From assembly GCA_963772445.1 (NCBI GenBank), contig CAVYXK010000014.1:248001-312000 (forward strand): a stretch of DNA of 64,000 nt. The letters run 5' to 3'. The stretch comes from CAVYXK01 sp963772445 (GTDB taxonomy: Bacteria; Pseudomonadota; Alphaproteobacteria; Acetobacterales; Acetobacteraceae). The position numbers were made by a program, and so were the translations under genes. The notes beneath the pieces were generated by a model. The model had not been told where the DNA came from. It made no database searches and saw only the letters and a program-made list of their open reading frames with translations. Positions 27,641-37,164 of this stretch are shown here, piece after piece (positions within the stretch are counted from its first letter, which is position 1; each line of letters begins with the position of its first letter).

Positions 27641-27958
27641 ATGACAAACAAACGCCTGGCAGTGATCAGAAAGCGCATTGGAAGCATCAAGGCGCAGCTG
27701 GCCGGCATTGAAGACATGCGGCCCGGATCGCTCACCCGCCAGTACAAGGATCCAGAGAACCGGAGGGGACCCTACTACCAGCTCAGCTACACGCGGCAGA
27801 TGAGGAGCCGGACCGAATATGTTCCGCGCGACTATCTGCCCGAGGTGCGGCGTGAGATCCGCAACTATAAGCGCTTCAAGGCGCTCACCGCCCAGTGGAT
27901 CGCCTTGAGCATCGAGCAGAGCCGCTTGATGATGAAGCGAGCCTTGCGACGGCAATGA
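27641..27958 (+). CDS. DUF6788-like small protein, transposon-associated
   Basis: A 105-aa basic helical protein (RKRIGSIKAQLAGIEDMRPG, SLTRQYKDPENRRGPYYQLS, then a long helix KRFKALTAQWIALSIEQSRL). This pattern, with a central YYQLSYTRxxRSRTEYV segment, matches a short family commonly found beside transposases. Its function is unknown; nucleic-acid binding is plausible from its charge. It is divergently paired with the IS4-like transposase. Confidence 0.65.
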   Translation: MTNKRLAVIRKRIGSIKAQLAGIEDMRPGSLTRQYKDPENRRGPYYQLSYTRQMRSRTEYVPRDYLPEVRREIRNYKRFKALTAQWIALSIEQSRLMMKRALRRQ

Positions 27959-27980
27959 CCCGCGGTGCTATCCTCATCCG

Positions 27981-28364
27981 ATGGGCAAGCGACGCGCAAA
28001 ACACCCCTTCGAGAACAACCCGTTCACTGACGCCTTCCTCGAATGGATGGGCTCGTCCGAGGGGGAACGCTCGGTCTACGCGCTCGATCTGGTCTTCGCC
28101 GCACTGGATAATGCCGACGTTGACCCCAAACGGCGCAAGATCGTCTGGGACGACGGGAAACGGCTGTCGATCGAGCAGTCGGCAGAACGCATCCATGCCG
28201 AGCATCCGGACGTGCCGCGCGACTTGATCGAAACTCACGTGCTCGGGTGGCTCGAGGGCTTTGCGCCGGAATCCTACTCCGAACGCCAGCTCGAGGAGCT
28301 CGACCGGCTCACTGAGCAGTGGCTTGACGACTACGAGCGAAAGTCACAGGCCGCCAGGAAGTAA
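27981..28364 (+). CDS. Hypothetical acidic protein next to the transposon edge
   Basis: A 127-aa protein starting MGKRRAKHPFENNPFTDAFL, highly charged and mostly helical, with no recognised domain. It follows the DUF6788 gene by 22 bp, so the two may be passenger genes of the same transposon. Only a few bases after its stop codon begins coding sequence of hsdS, which makes this position the likely right edge of the inserted DNA. Confidence 0.55.
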   Translation: MGKRRAKHPFENNPFTDAFLEWMGSSEGERSVYALDLVFAALDNADVDPKRRKIVWDDGKRLSIEQSAERIHAEHPDVPRDLIETHVLGWLEGFAPESYSERQLEELDRLTEQWLDDYERKSQAARK

Positions 28365-28369
28365 CCCAG

Positions 28370-29655
28370 AACTCGGCACTCTCGAGAAGTCAAGAGAAGT
28401 TCGGCTTTGCGATGTTGCAGAGCTCTCGGGTGGCTATGCGTTTCGGAGTGAGCAATATCGGCCGGCTGGCCATTTCGTGCTTCGGACGGTCAACATTAGA
28501 AATGATTGCTCAATCACTCGAGACGGCTCGGTCTTTATTTCGAAGCAAGAGGCTCATGAATACCGGCGATTTGCACTTCAGGCGGACGACACGTTATTCG
28601 TAATGGTTGGGGCGACTCTCGGCAAAATCGGATGTGTCCGAACGATTGACTTGCCTGCACTTCTGAACCAAAATATGTGGGTTATCAGAGCGCTTCCCGG
28701 AAGGGTTGACCCTGTCTACCTTCACTACTGCTTTCGTGAGCTCTCCAAAGTCCCGCTTGCTTGGGTTGGCGGAAGCGCGCGCGGCTTTTTGCGCAGAGAT
28801 GATGTCCGCAACCTTAAATTCCGACTTCCAGAGATTACCGAGCAACGCGCGCTCGGGAAAATACTTCGTGGTCTCGATGACAAGGTGAACCAGAACCGCC
28901 AGATGAACGAATCGCTCGAAGCAATGGCGCGTGCGATCTTCAAAGACTGGTTTGTCGATTTCGGCCCCACGCGGGCAAAAATGGAAGGACGTGCGCCGTA
29001 TCTTTCGCGCGAGATTTGGTCGCTGTTCCCCGAGCGACTTGACGATGAGAATAAGCCGGAAGGCTGGAAGTCGCTTCCTCTCGACGAGATAGCCGATTTT
29101 CTGAACGGGCTTGCGCTTCAAAAATTCCCTGGAGACGGCAACGACGACTTGCCTGTCATTAAAATAGCGGAGTTGCGCTCGGGAGTTACATCCACCAGCG
29201 GCCGGGCATCGAGGACAATCCCCAAACAGTATGTGGTGGAGGACGGAGACGTTCTGTTTTCCTGGTCTGGAAGCCTAACACAGAGAATCTGGACGGGGGG
29301 TCCAGGAGCATTAAACCAGCATCTCTTCAAGGTCACCTCGACAAGATTCCCGAAGTGGCTCCACTATTTCTGGGTTGAGCACCATCTACCCACGTTCCAA
29401 GGTATCGCTGCTTCCAAGGCGACTACGATGGGACATATCCAGCGTCATCACCTGACCGAGGCGCAGATCGTGATAGGAGACAAGAAAGTGATGAAAGCTG
29501 CGGATGGTGTCATCGCGCCGTTATTCGCCAGGCTTATCGCAAACGACCTGGAAAGTCGCACCCTCGCCGAAACCCGGGACCTGCTGCTTCCTAAGCTCAT
29601 GTCCGGTGAAATCCGGCTCAAAGACGCTGAAAAGGTCGTAGCGGAGGTAGCATGA
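28370..29655 (+). pseudogene. hsdS: Type I restriction specificity subunit hsdS, lacking its start
   Basis: About 428 codons of a normal two-domain specificity subunit: TRD1 from VRLCDVAELSGGYAF, the first conserved coiled coil QRALGKILRGLDDKVNQNRQ with ARAIFKDWFVDFGPTRAKME, then TRD2 from WKSLPLDEIADFLNGLALQK and a final coiled coil ending LLLPKLMSGEIRLKDAEK. No ATG, GTG or TTG stands near the natural N-terminus; the frame is open upstream only through unrelated DNA. The stop overlaps the hsdR start (ATGA). The upstream partner hsdM is absent from the window. The protein may be produced from an internal GTG near 28477 but would lack part of TRD1. Confidence 0.85.
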
Positions 29656-32600
29656 GTGTCGGCATAGCCGAAAGCCATGTGGAAGAGGCTGCGCTCGCGT
29701 GGTTGTCTGCGCTCGGATATGAGACGGCGAACGGGGTGGACACTGGCCCGGATGGCACTACACCGGAACGGGACGCTTACGGCGATGTGGTGCTCGGAGA
29801 GCGCCTGCGCGCCGCGGTAGCAAAGCTCAACCCCACGCTAAGTCCTGAACGATGCGAGGAAGTGTTTCGCAAGATCATCCAGGCAGAATTTCCAACGCTG
29901 GTGGAAGAGAACCGTCGCCTGCACCGCTACCTGGTCGAAGGCGTGCCGATCGAAGTTACGCGCGACGATGGCTCGATCACCGGCGAGTTGGTGCGGCTAA
30001 TCGATTTCGGCGACATGGCGGCGAATGACTGGCTGGCGATAAATCAGTTCACCGTCATCGAGCACAAGGCCAACCGCCGGCCGGATGTGGTGCTGTTCGT
30101 CAACGGTCTGCCGCTCGGAGTCATCGAGCTCAAGAACCCCGGTGACGAGAACGCGACGCTCGGCGGGGCTTTCAACCAACTCCAGACTTACAAGGCGCAG
30201 ATCACCTCACTGTTCCGCACCAACGCGGCGCTCGTTATCTCGGACGGTCTTTGGGCGCGCGTCGGGTCGCTGACGGCCGATTTCGAGCGCTTCATGCCCT
30301 GGCGCACTGTAGAAGGCAACGATGTTGCGCCGAAGGGAACGCCGGAACTGGAAACCCTCATCAAGGGTGTGTTCGAGAAGCGGCGGTTCCTCTCCCTCGT
30401 GCGCGATTTCACCGTGTTCGGCGACACTGGGGAGGGAATCGTCAAGATCCTCGCCGGCTACCACCAGTTCCATGCCGTCGGCCACGCCGTGCAGCGGACG
30501 CTGGCGGCCAGCCAACCAGAGGGCAACCGCAAGGTCGGTGTGATCTGGCATACACAAGGCTCAGGTAAGAGTCTGCTGATGGCGTTCTACGCCGGTCAGG
30601 TTATCAAGCATCCCGACATGTCGAACCCGACACTCGTCGTGCTGACAGACCGCAACGATCTCGACGATCAGCTCTTCGGCACCTTCGCCATGTGCAAGGA
30701 CCTGCTGCGCCAGACGCCGCAACAGGCCGGCGACCGAGGGGAGCTGCGCAAGCTGCTCGATCGGCCCGCAGGAGGCGTAATCTTCACGACGATTCAGAAA
30801 TTCGCGCCCGAAGAGGGCAGGGCGGATTACCCCCTGCTCACCGGCCGGCGCAACGTTATCGTGATCGCAGACGAAGCGCACCGAAGCCAATACGGATTCG
30901 GCGCAAGGCTGGAGCGCAAGACGGGCGAGGTCGCTTATGGCTTCGCAAAATATCTCCGCGACGGGCTGCCAAATGCCTCATTCATCGGCTTCACCGGGAC
31001 GCCGATCGAAAAAACCGACGTGAACACGCCGGCCGTGTTCGGCGAGTATATCGATGTCTATGACATTAGCCGCGCGGTCGAGGATGGCGCCACAGTGCCA
31101 ATCTATTACGAAAGCCGGCTCGCGCGAATTGAACTCGATGAAAGCGAGAAACCGAAGATCGATGCGGAAGTCGCGGAGCTGACCGAGGACCAGGCAGCAA
31201 GCGAACAGGAACGGCTCAAGCGGAAATGGGCCAGCGTCGAGGCACTAGTCGGGGCAGAGAAGCGCCTCGCACTCGTCGCGGAAGACCTTGTGCGGCATTT
31301 CGAGGCGCGCACGGCCGCGCTCGAAGGCAAAGGGATTATCGTTTGCGTGAGCCGGCGCATCTGCGTCGCGCTCTACAATGCGATCGTGAAACTCCGGCCC
31401 GACTGGCACAGCGACGAGGACGATGCCGGCGCGATCAAGGTAGTGATGACTGGGGCGGCTTCCGACCCTCCAGAGTGGCAGACGCACATCGGCAAAAGGC
31501 CGAAGGCGCGGCGCGAGCTGCTGGCCAAGCGGGCCAAACAGCCGGACGATCCGCTGCGCCTCGTGGTCGTGCGTGACATGTGGCTCACCGGTTTCGACGC
31601 ACCCTGCATGCATACAATGTATGTGGACAAGCCCATGCAGGGGCACGGGCTGATGCAGGCAATTGCACGGGTAAACCGCGTGTTTCGCAATAAGCCGGGC
31701 GGTCTCATCGTGGACTATATCGGCATCGCCCAAAACTTGAAGAGCGCGCTCGGCCAATACTCGAAGCCGGACCAGGCACAAACAGGCATCGACGAGGCGG
31801 AGGCGGTCGCCGTGGTGGTCGAGAAATATGAGATCACACGTGACATCTTCCGGCCGGACACAGCCGGTGGTTTCGATTACCGGCAATCTCTGGCTTCGGA
31901 TGCAACGCCGCAGCAGCGTCTCGCGGTGATGGCTGGTGCGATCGATTGGGTCCTTACGGTTCAACACGAAGACGCCGCCAAAGAAACCAGCGAAGAGGGT
32001 AAGAAGCGGGCGCACCGGCGCTACGCCGATGCTGTCGTGGCGCTCTCTCGGGCTTTCGCGTTGGCGGCGGCGAGCGACGAGGCGCGGGAAATCCGCGACG
32101 AAGTTGGCTTTTTCCAGGCTATCCGCGCCGCCCTAGCGAAAAGCACAGCGACGGGCCAGAAGAGCGCTGTGGAACGCGAGCTCGCCATTCAGCAGATCGT
32201 CAGCCGAGCCGTTGTCTCGACTGACATCATTGACATCATGAAAGCGGCCGGCATCGAAAGCACGGACGTCTCGGTCCTTTCGGACGACTTCCTGGCCGAG
32301 GTGCGCGATATGGATAAGAAGAACCTGGCGATCGAGGCTCTCAAGAAGCTCATCAATGGCGAGGTGCGATCACAGGCGCAGCGCAACGTGACGCAATCCC
32401 GTGGATTTACCGAGCGCCTCGAAGCTGCGATTGCGCGCTATCACTCAAATGCGGTCACAACTGTCCAGGTCCTGGAGGAGCTAATCCAGCTTGCCAAGGA
32501 CATCCGGGCAGCACGCGCACGCGGCGAGGAAACGGGCCTGAGCGATGAAGAGGTCGCCTTCTATGACGCGCTTGCTCAGAACAACAGCGCCCGCGACGTG

Positions 32601-32828
32601 ATGGGTGAACCCGCGCTACGCGTCATCGCGCACGAGCTGGTCAAAAGCCTCCGTAATAGCGTCAGCGTCGATTGGATGCACCGCGAGGCCGCGCGGGCGC
32701 GCATGCGGGTCCTGGTGAAACGTATCCTCCGCAAATACGGGTATCCGCCCGATCTACAGGACACGGCCGTCCAGACCGTGTTGCAACAGGCCGAGGCGTT
32801 ATCGGAGGAATGGGCGAAGGCGGCGTGA
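29652..32828 (+). CDS. hsdR: Type I restriction enzyme, R (translocase-nuclease) subunit
   Basis: A 1,058-aa HsdR. The N-terminal PD-(D/E)xK nuclease is marked by Asp in NRRPDVVLFVNG and the ELK of GVIELKNPG (about residue 157). The SF2 motor has Walker A HTQGSGKS (about 300), DEAH as IADEAHRS (about 406), motif III GFTGTPIE and motif VI in MQAIARVNRVFRNKPGG. It would cut DNA only in complex with HsdM2-HsdS; with hsdM missing and hsdS beheaded, it should be inactive unless another locus supplies the partners. It is full length and undamaged, so the loss is probably recent. Confidence 0.93.
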   Translation: MSVGIAESHVEEAALAWLSALGYETANGVDTGPDGTTPERDAYGDVVLGERLRAAVAKLNPTLSPERCEEVFRKIIQAEFPTLVEENRRLHRYLVEGVPIEVTRDDGSITGELVRLIDFGDMAANDWLAINQFTVIEHKANRRPDVVLFVNGLPLGVIELKNPGDENATLGGAFNQLQTYKAQITSLFRTNAALVISDGLWARVGSLTADFERFMPWRTVEGNDVAPKGTPELETLIKGVFEKRRFLSLVRDFTVFGDTGEGIVKILAGYHQFHAVGHAVQRTLAASQPEGNRKVGVIWHTQGSGKSLLMAFYAGQVIKHPDMSNPTLVVLTDRNDLDDQLFGTFAMCKDLLRQTPQQAGDRGELRKLLDRPAGGVIFTTIQKFAPEEGRADYPLLTGRRNVIVIADEAHRSQYGFGARLERKTGEVAYGFAKYLRDGLPNASFIGFTGTPIEKTDVNTPAVFGEYIDVYDISRAVEDGATVPIYYESRLARIELDESEKPKIDAEVAELTEDQAASEQERLKRKWASVEALVGAEKRLALVAEDLVRHFEARTAALEGKGIIVCVSRRICVALYNAIVKLRPDWHSDEDDAGAIKVVMTGAASDPPEWQTHIGKRPKARRELLAKRAKQPDDPLRLVVVRDMWLTGFDAPCMHTMYVDKPMQGHGLMQAIARVNRVFRNKPGGLIVDYIGIAQNLKSALGQYSKPDQAQTGIDEAEAVAVVVEKYEITRDIFRPDTAGGFDYRQSLASDATPQQRLAVMAGAIDWVLTVQHEDAAKETSEEGKKRAHRRYADAVVALSRAFALAAASDEAREIRDEVGFFQAIRAALAKSTATGQKSAVERELAIQQIVSRAVVSTDIIDIMKAAGIESTDVSVLSDDFLAEVRDMDKKNLAIEALKKLINGEVRSQAQRNVTQSRGFTERLEAAIARYHSNAVTTVQVLEELIQLAKDIRAARARGEETGLSDEEVAFYDALAQNNSARDVMGEPALRVIAHELVKSLRNSVSVDWMHREAARARMRVLVKRILRKYGYPPDLQDTAVQTVLQQAEALSEEWAKAA

Positions 32829-33133
32829 GGCACGGGTCGAGGCTATACCTCGCTATGAGTGATCACAATGCCCCCCGTAGCTTCCACTGAGCTGTTCCGC
32901 CGTGCGATCGTAGAGCTTGGTCGTGCATGGACTCTCGGGAGCGGCCATCTCTTGCGCGCGCGTCGACTAGCAGTCCAGGCGTTACCGATGGCATTGCCTC
33001 GACCCGGCGCACACAGCCGGGAGCGTGTTCAGGCTCTTGTGCGGGCTGACCTCGGAGAGTTTCCAGATCGATCCGTGCCAGTGGAACGGTTCCGCGCTAG
33101 GGTTACGTTCCAAGCGTTCCAAGAGGATCGGAC
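32829..33133. other. Spacer after hsdR
   Basis: No frame here has a recognisable product. The only longer frame runs into the downstream small genes in another register. Confidence 0.4.
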
Positions 33134-33334
33134 ATGCCACGTCGCTGCTTGCTCTGCGACTTTCCGGACCAAACGGCGGTCAGGACGGCGTTCGCCTCCG
33201 ATGCCTCGGACAGGGAGCTCGCTAAGAGGTTCGGTTGCTCGCACATGGCCGTCGGCCGCCATCGCCGCCGGCATATCGTTGCACCTTTGCAGTCCGCCGT
33301 CGCGCCCTCGATAAGGGCCGAACGGAACGGATGA
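33134..33334 (+). CDS. Small zinc-finger/HTH-like protein (possible N-terminal half of a phage-type protein)
   Basis: A 66-aa protein starting MPRRCLLCDFPDQTAVRTAF, with a CxxC pair and a helix-turn-helix (SDRELAKRFGCSHMAVGRHR) followed by an RRRHIVAPL basic segment. This layout is common in phage- and island-borne proteins resembling small terminase subunits. Its stop overlaps the start of the next gene (ATGA at 33331). Because homologous proteins are usually a single chain, a frameshift that split one gene near 33300-33335 is as likely as two coupled genes. Confidence 0.6.
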   Translation: MPRRCLLCDFPDQTAVRTAFASDASDRELAKRFGCSHMAVGRHRRRHIVAPLQSAVAPSIRAERNG

Positions 33335-33732
33335 GACGAACGCAGCAGCTCGCCGCGATCGAGCAGGGGGATCCCGTCGCGGTCGCGGCCGCGCTCGGTT
33401 TGGCGGCGCAGGCGGCGAAACTTGAGCGCATCGAACAGCGCCTCGAAAGAGTGGCGGTTGTCGCTGAGACAGCCGGATCGCCGGCCGGGGTCGCCACCAT
33501 TGCCGCCCAGCAGCTGCGCGGGGTCGAGGTCGGAAGCCGCCTCGGCGGAATTCCCGGCTTCGTCCCGGCGGCCGTTCAAGCGATCGGCCCTCCCGGTATG
33601 GAACCGAGATTTTCCGTACTGATTATTTTCCAGGGCGCGCAGAAAACTGAGACGATCGTGGTCGAAAACAGTCGCGACGGCGACGGGCAACAGGAAATCG
33701 ACATGGTCGATGCTGGCAAATCGGCGACATGA
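33331..33732 (+). CDS. Small phage-like protein (possible C-terminal half of the preceding gene)
   Basis: A 133-aa protein starting MRRTQQLAAIEQGDPVAVAA. It has a coiled-coil segment (AKLERIEQRLERVAVVAETA), a QLRGVEVGSRLGG motif and a final strand FSVLIIFQGAQKTETIVV. The order HTH, coiled coil, short C-terminal strand domain across the two genes resembles terminase-small-subunit-like proteins. The frame is open upstream of this ATG, which is compatible with a frameshift. Confidence 0.55.
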   Translation: MRRTQQLAAIEQGDPVAVAAALGLAAQAAKLERIEQRLERVAVVAETAGSPAGVATIAAQQLRGVEVGSRLGGIPGFVPAAVQAIGPPGMEPRFSVLIIFQGAQKTETIVVENSRDGDGQQEIDMVDAGKSAT

Positions 33733-33876
33733 AGGCTGACCTCGAAAATCCGGACGCCTGACGGCCTGCGGCGCGCGGTCGTCGCCCGCGTTAACTGGTC
33801 AACAAGCCGAGACCGCTGGCGTGCCTTCCCTGCTTCCCTGGCCCGATGCCTCGGGTCACATGGCCTGGCTTTGCGA

Positions 33877-34284
33877 CTAATGCGGCAGGTTCAGGCTCGC
33901 GGGCAGCAGCGTCCGCCTGACGAAATCCAGCAGCATACCCTCGATGATCATCGCGGCTTGTGCATCGCTGTCGAGCTTGCAGGCGAAACCTCTCGCCGCG
34001 GTCTCCATCACACATATGTTCTCCGCGACGGATGAGCCCCGTTGCCATGCCGCGATGAAGGCCGCGCATTCGCAGTCGTACTCCGTCTGCAGCAGTCTTA
34101 CCCGCGTCTCGACATCGATCGCATCGCCGCGGCAGATCATGTCGAGGTACGCGGCGCACATACCCACCGTTGCGCATGCCAGCGCGGCACGCACCGCTAT
34201 GACCGTGAGCTCGCACTGCTGTCGTTCGGCGAGATCAAAGCTGGCGGCAGCCCGTTCCCGGCTCAGTATGGCGCCGTCCGGCAT
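33877..34284 (-). CDS. Hypothetical helical protein of the replication module
   Basis: A 135-aa alanine-rich helical protein starting MPDGAILSRERAAASFDLAE, with several cysteines (ALACATVGMCAAYLDMICRG). The start ATG 34284 follows GAGGAGGAGGAT. It overlaps the end of the upstream gene by 22 bp and is the last gene of the minus-strand module starting at the HTH gene near 40713. No domain is recognised. Confidence 0.6.
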   Translation of the reverse strand: MPDGAILSRERAAASFDLAERQQCELTVIAVRAALACATVGMCAAYLDMICRGDAIDVETRVRLLQTEYDCECAAFIAAWQRGSSVAENICVMETAARGFACKLDSDAQAAMIIEGMLLDFVRRTLLPASLNLPH

Positions 34285-35075
34285 CGCCGATCCTCCTCCT
34301 CGCAGTGACGTTTGGCATCGTCCAGAATGGGGAACAAGCCTACGCACTCCGGCTCTCTGCCGCCGGTCGGCTGGCGCCACAGCGTATGTGTGCCGCCATC
34401 GCACTGAATGAGCCACTGACACCCCGCGCCGGTTCTGGTGATCTCGGCGGGTCCGGGCCGGCGCGGATCGGGAGGCAACCCCACCCAATCCAGCGCGTCC
34501 TCAAGCGCAGGGCGCCACTCCCAGCCGTACGCCGCCTTGCCGCCAGCCATCACGAGCGGGCGCAGTGCCTGCTCTGCCGCATCCCGCGTGGAAAACCGGA
34601 CCGGATGACCGGTCTCAGCGTCGCACAGTGCATGCTCCATGGTGCGCGCGCCGCTCTCGCCCAGGGTGGCGGAGAGGTAGCTCGCCTTCCATCCCTCGCC
34701 AGCCCCGGCAGCCCCAAGCGAGGCGTACGGCTGAATTAACAGATAGCCGCGCCCAAGCGCGCGGACACGCCCGACAATGCTGTCAGCCCGCCACGGGGTA
34801 CGCGGGTCGGGAATGCCGAGCGGGATGTCGCACCATTGCTCGGCCGCCGACGCCGCGGCGTAGGAGAATAGGAAATCGGGTTCGTGCGGGAGCGGGGGCA
34901 GCACGTCAACTGCTGCCATACCGGGCCGCGGGCCGAACTGCGCGGCCCACTCAAAGGCCAGCTCATGTTCAACTCGATCGACGAATTCGTAATTCTCGAG
35001 CGTCGGGGGGCGAGGCTGCCAGATGACGGGGCGCCGATTATTTCTATGAGTGCGAATGTCAGTCACAGCCATCAT
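34263..35075 (-). CDS. Hypothetical protein of the replication module
   Basis: A 270-aa soluble protein, MMAVTDIRTHRNNRRPVIWQ onward. A tryptophan-rich middle (ALEDALDWVGLPPDPRRPGP) and a C-terminal part (CQWLIQCDGGTHTLWRQPTG) look like folded domains, but no family is recognised. The start ATGATG overlaps the stop of the DUF3631 gene (ATGA), so it is co-translated with it and probably works with the replication or packaging functions of the island. Confidence 0.6.
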   Translation of the reverse strand: MMAVTDIRTHRNNRRPVIWQPRPPTLENYEFVDRVEHELAFEWAAQFGPRPGMAAVDVLPPLPHEPDFLFSYAAASAAEQWCDIPLGIPDPRTPWRADSIVGRVRALGRGYLLIQPYASLGAAGAGEGWKASYLSATLGESGARTMEHALCDAETGHPVRFSTRDAAEQALRPLVMAGGKAAYGWEWRPALEDALDWVGLPPDPRRPGPAEITRTGAGCQWLIQCDGGTHTLWRQPTGGREPECVGLFPILDDAKRHCEEEDRRCRTAPY

Positions 35076-36964
35076 TCCCCTACGGTTGTTGCCGACGAAA
35101 TTCTCTCCCCGCGTCCGCACCCCGGGAGAGAGGAGTAGTCCCTGTCCACAGCCCAAAATGATCGGTAGGTCGGTATGGAAGCCCGGAAACCCGCGCAAAA
35201 CCTGGGTTTTTTCGCATACCGACCGCCGCGAACGAGGCATCTCCGAGACGCGGGGTCGGTAGCGAAAAAGGCCAGCAATTCGTAAGCTTTGCGGGCCACA
35301 TACCGACCTACCGACCGCACTTGGCAGTTAGGGGGGGGTATGGGTTCTCTATTCCCCTCATCCTGCCCCTCGTTATCTGTGTGATCGTCGGAATCAGTTC
35401 GGCGCCCGACGCCATAGCTGCGCCAGACATGTTTAAATTGCGCGAGCTCGTAGCCGCGAAGTGGCAGTTTCCCGCGCCATCGCTGGCCGGGCTTGATCCC
35501 GAACGGGCGGAGCATCGTCGCTACCATCAGTTTTGCAGCGCGCACGTCCCTCGTGGCTGCGACTGGGCTATCATCCCTGTCCCGCAGCCACTCGGCCAAG
35601 CGGTCCGACGCGATGAAATCGCAGCGCACAGGCCTGCCAGGAGGGCGTGCTCCCCGCCTCGGGGGTGGAGGCGACCGCAGGGAGATGAACGGCTTGCGCC
35701 CCGTCTTGCGCCATTTCAAGAACTCTATCGCCGCTGCCAGCCGCTGCTCCCGCGCGAACTCGAAGATATCCGCGAGCAGCCGCTCCCCCTCCGACTGCTC
35801 GGCGGCCGCCTCCGCACCTTCGCAGAGTGCCCGCATCGCCGCCTGCGCCCGTCCCGGCCAGGGGGCGCCCGCCAACCCGGCGACCGCAATCAGCGGTTCC
35901 CAGTTGTCGGCGTCGCGATCGTTGAGCCATTCCGGGAAATCATCATCATTGCACCTCGCCGCCATCGCAGCCGCCATGGCATTGCCGCGCGCCCGGAGCG
36001 AACCGCCGATGAACGTGCGGAGCTGTCCGAGCTCACGGAGACGAATACGCTTGCTGCGGCGCCGTGGCGCCGGCTGCCGTTTCAGGGTCACGCGGATGCC
36101 GCGGTCTTCGATCGTGTCCAACAAACGGCCGATGCCGGCAATCGCCATGGCGGCGAACGTCGAGAAGCGGCGCGCCTCGAACGTCCTCTGCGGCCGCCCG
36201 CCATCGTCACGGCCAACGACCTCTACCGTCCGCGCGACGCTGCCGTTCCGCCTGTAACCACTGTTAACCACCCCCTGCAGCTCGTCGTTTTTCCGCAGGA
36301 ACCTGTCCGCCTCATCGATGACCCAAGTCGGATGTAACACCTCGGTCAGGCGGAAGACGACGGCCGGCGTGGCGTTTTCCGCCGAGAAGGGCGTCGCGGA
36401 GAGAAATAACACGACTTCCAGCAGCAGCGTCTTGCCGCAACGTTTTGTTGCGGAACGGATGACGAGCCGCGGGAACAGATCCGGGCCGTCCAACTCGTCC
36501 GGCCCGCGCACCCCCCACGTCGCGGCAATCCAAAGCGAAACCGCCCAGGCGGCCTCGGTCGCGCAGGAGACGCGATGCTCGACTACTTGCACGACTCGAT
36601 CAAGCGTCACGGCCAACGACATAGGCACGGATGCAGTCGGCGGGTCCGGCAGACTCGCGAGCTGGTGAGCGTCGTCGGATTCGCCATTGGCAAACCCCTG
36701 GCGGGCCCGGCGGCCCGCCTGCAGTTGCTCGGCGATCTTCTTTTTGTCGAGCTTTGCGCCGTTGCCGATGATCGATGCCATGACCTCGAAGGCGGCCGGA
36801 GTGAGTTCCGACGCCGCGATATCAGCGGCCAAGGCATCGGCACCGAAGACATCGCCTTCGGTCAACGCTGCGGCGCGTTTCTTGAACTCGGCATAGAGTT
36901 GATTCTGGTCGCCCTGCGACGCCTGCTTGTCGCCCCAGGCGACACCGCTAAACGCGTCCATCAT
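35072..36964 (-). CDS. DUF3631 domain protein, P-loop ATPase-like, island replication module
   Basis: About 630 aa from ATG 36964. The centre has a P-loop-like RSATKRCGKTLLLEVVLFL, a Walker-B-like TWVIDEADRFLRKND, then an arginine-bearing YRRNGSVARTVE region and FSTFAAMAIAGIGRLLDTIE, the core of the DUF3631 family. Such proteins are found in phage, plasmid and island replication modules, often with a primase, and are thought to be helicase-like; the activity is unproven. The start overlaps the stop of the split primase gene (ATGA). The C-terminal 100 residues are low-complexity and encode the inverted repeats at 35162-35316. Confidence 0.8.
   Translation of the reverse strand: MMDAFSGVAWGDKQASQGDQNQLYAEFKKRAAALTEGDVFGADALAADIAASELTPAAFEVMASIIGNGAKLDKKKIAEQLQAGRRARQGFANGESDDAHQLASLPDPPTASVPMSLAVTLDRVVQVVEHRVSCATEAAWAVSLWIAATWGVRGPDELDGPDLFPRLVIRSATKRCGKTLLLEVVLFLSATPFSAENATPAVVFRLTEVLHPTWVIDEADRFLRKNDELQGVVNSGYRRNGSVARTVEVVGRDDGGRPQRTFEARRFSTFAAMAIAGIGRLLDTIEDRGIRVTLKRQPAPRRRSKRIRLRELGQLRTFIGGSLRARGNAMAAAMAARCNDDDFPEWLNDRDADNWEPLIAVAGLAGAPWPGRAQAAMRALCEGAEAAAEQSEGERLLADIFEFAREQRLAAAIEFLKWRKTGRKPFISLRSPPPPRRGARPPGRPVRCDFIASDRLAEWLRDRDDSPVAATRDVRAAKLMVATMLRPFGIKPGQRWRGKLPLRGYELAQFKHVWRSYGVGRRTDSDDHTDNEGQDEGNREPIPPPNCQVRSVGRYVARKAYELLAFFATDPASRRCLVRGGRYAKKPRFCAGFRASIPTYRSFWAVDRDYSSLPGCGRGERISSATTVGE
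35162..35316. repeat. 16-bp inverted repeat plus extra half-sites
   Basis: TCGGTAGGTCGGTATG at 35162-35177 is perfectly repeated in reverse complement at 35299-35314. The 10-bp core CATACCGACC occurs again at 35215-35224, and TACCGACC at 35309-35316. All lie within the 3' end of the DUF3631 gene. They could be replication iterons or simply a repeated peptide-coding unit. Confidence 0.6.
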
Positions 36965-37160
36965 GCAGGCCCCCCGGTCGTGGCGAACGCCCCGCCAGGC
37001 CATGGCGCACTGGGCGTTGCGGCGAATTTGGCTGCTTCTCGCGCGCGCATCCAAGTTATTATTTTATCGAGATGATCGCCCCAGTGGCCGTCCCCCCATC
37101 GCTCGTGAACGACCGGCAGCACAAGCCCCCGAATGTCCTTGTCGCTCCACCCGCGCGGCA
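36961..37160 (-). pseudogene. RepB-like primase, C-terminal fragment (split by IS copy 2)
   Basis: The reverse strand reads PRGWSDKDIRGLVLPVVHER then WGDGHWGDHLDKIITWMRAR to a stop at 36961. This is the natural continuation of the fragment on the other side of the IS: removing the IS with one CTAG joins SIVAR to LVPRGWSDKD in frame. The stop overlaps the DUF3631 start. Confidence 0.85.
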
Positions 37161-37164
37161 CTAG

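Noticed and set aside
35321..36337. 338-codon forward frame
   Set aside because: Antisense of the DUF3631 gene, whose reverse frame has clear domain motifs.
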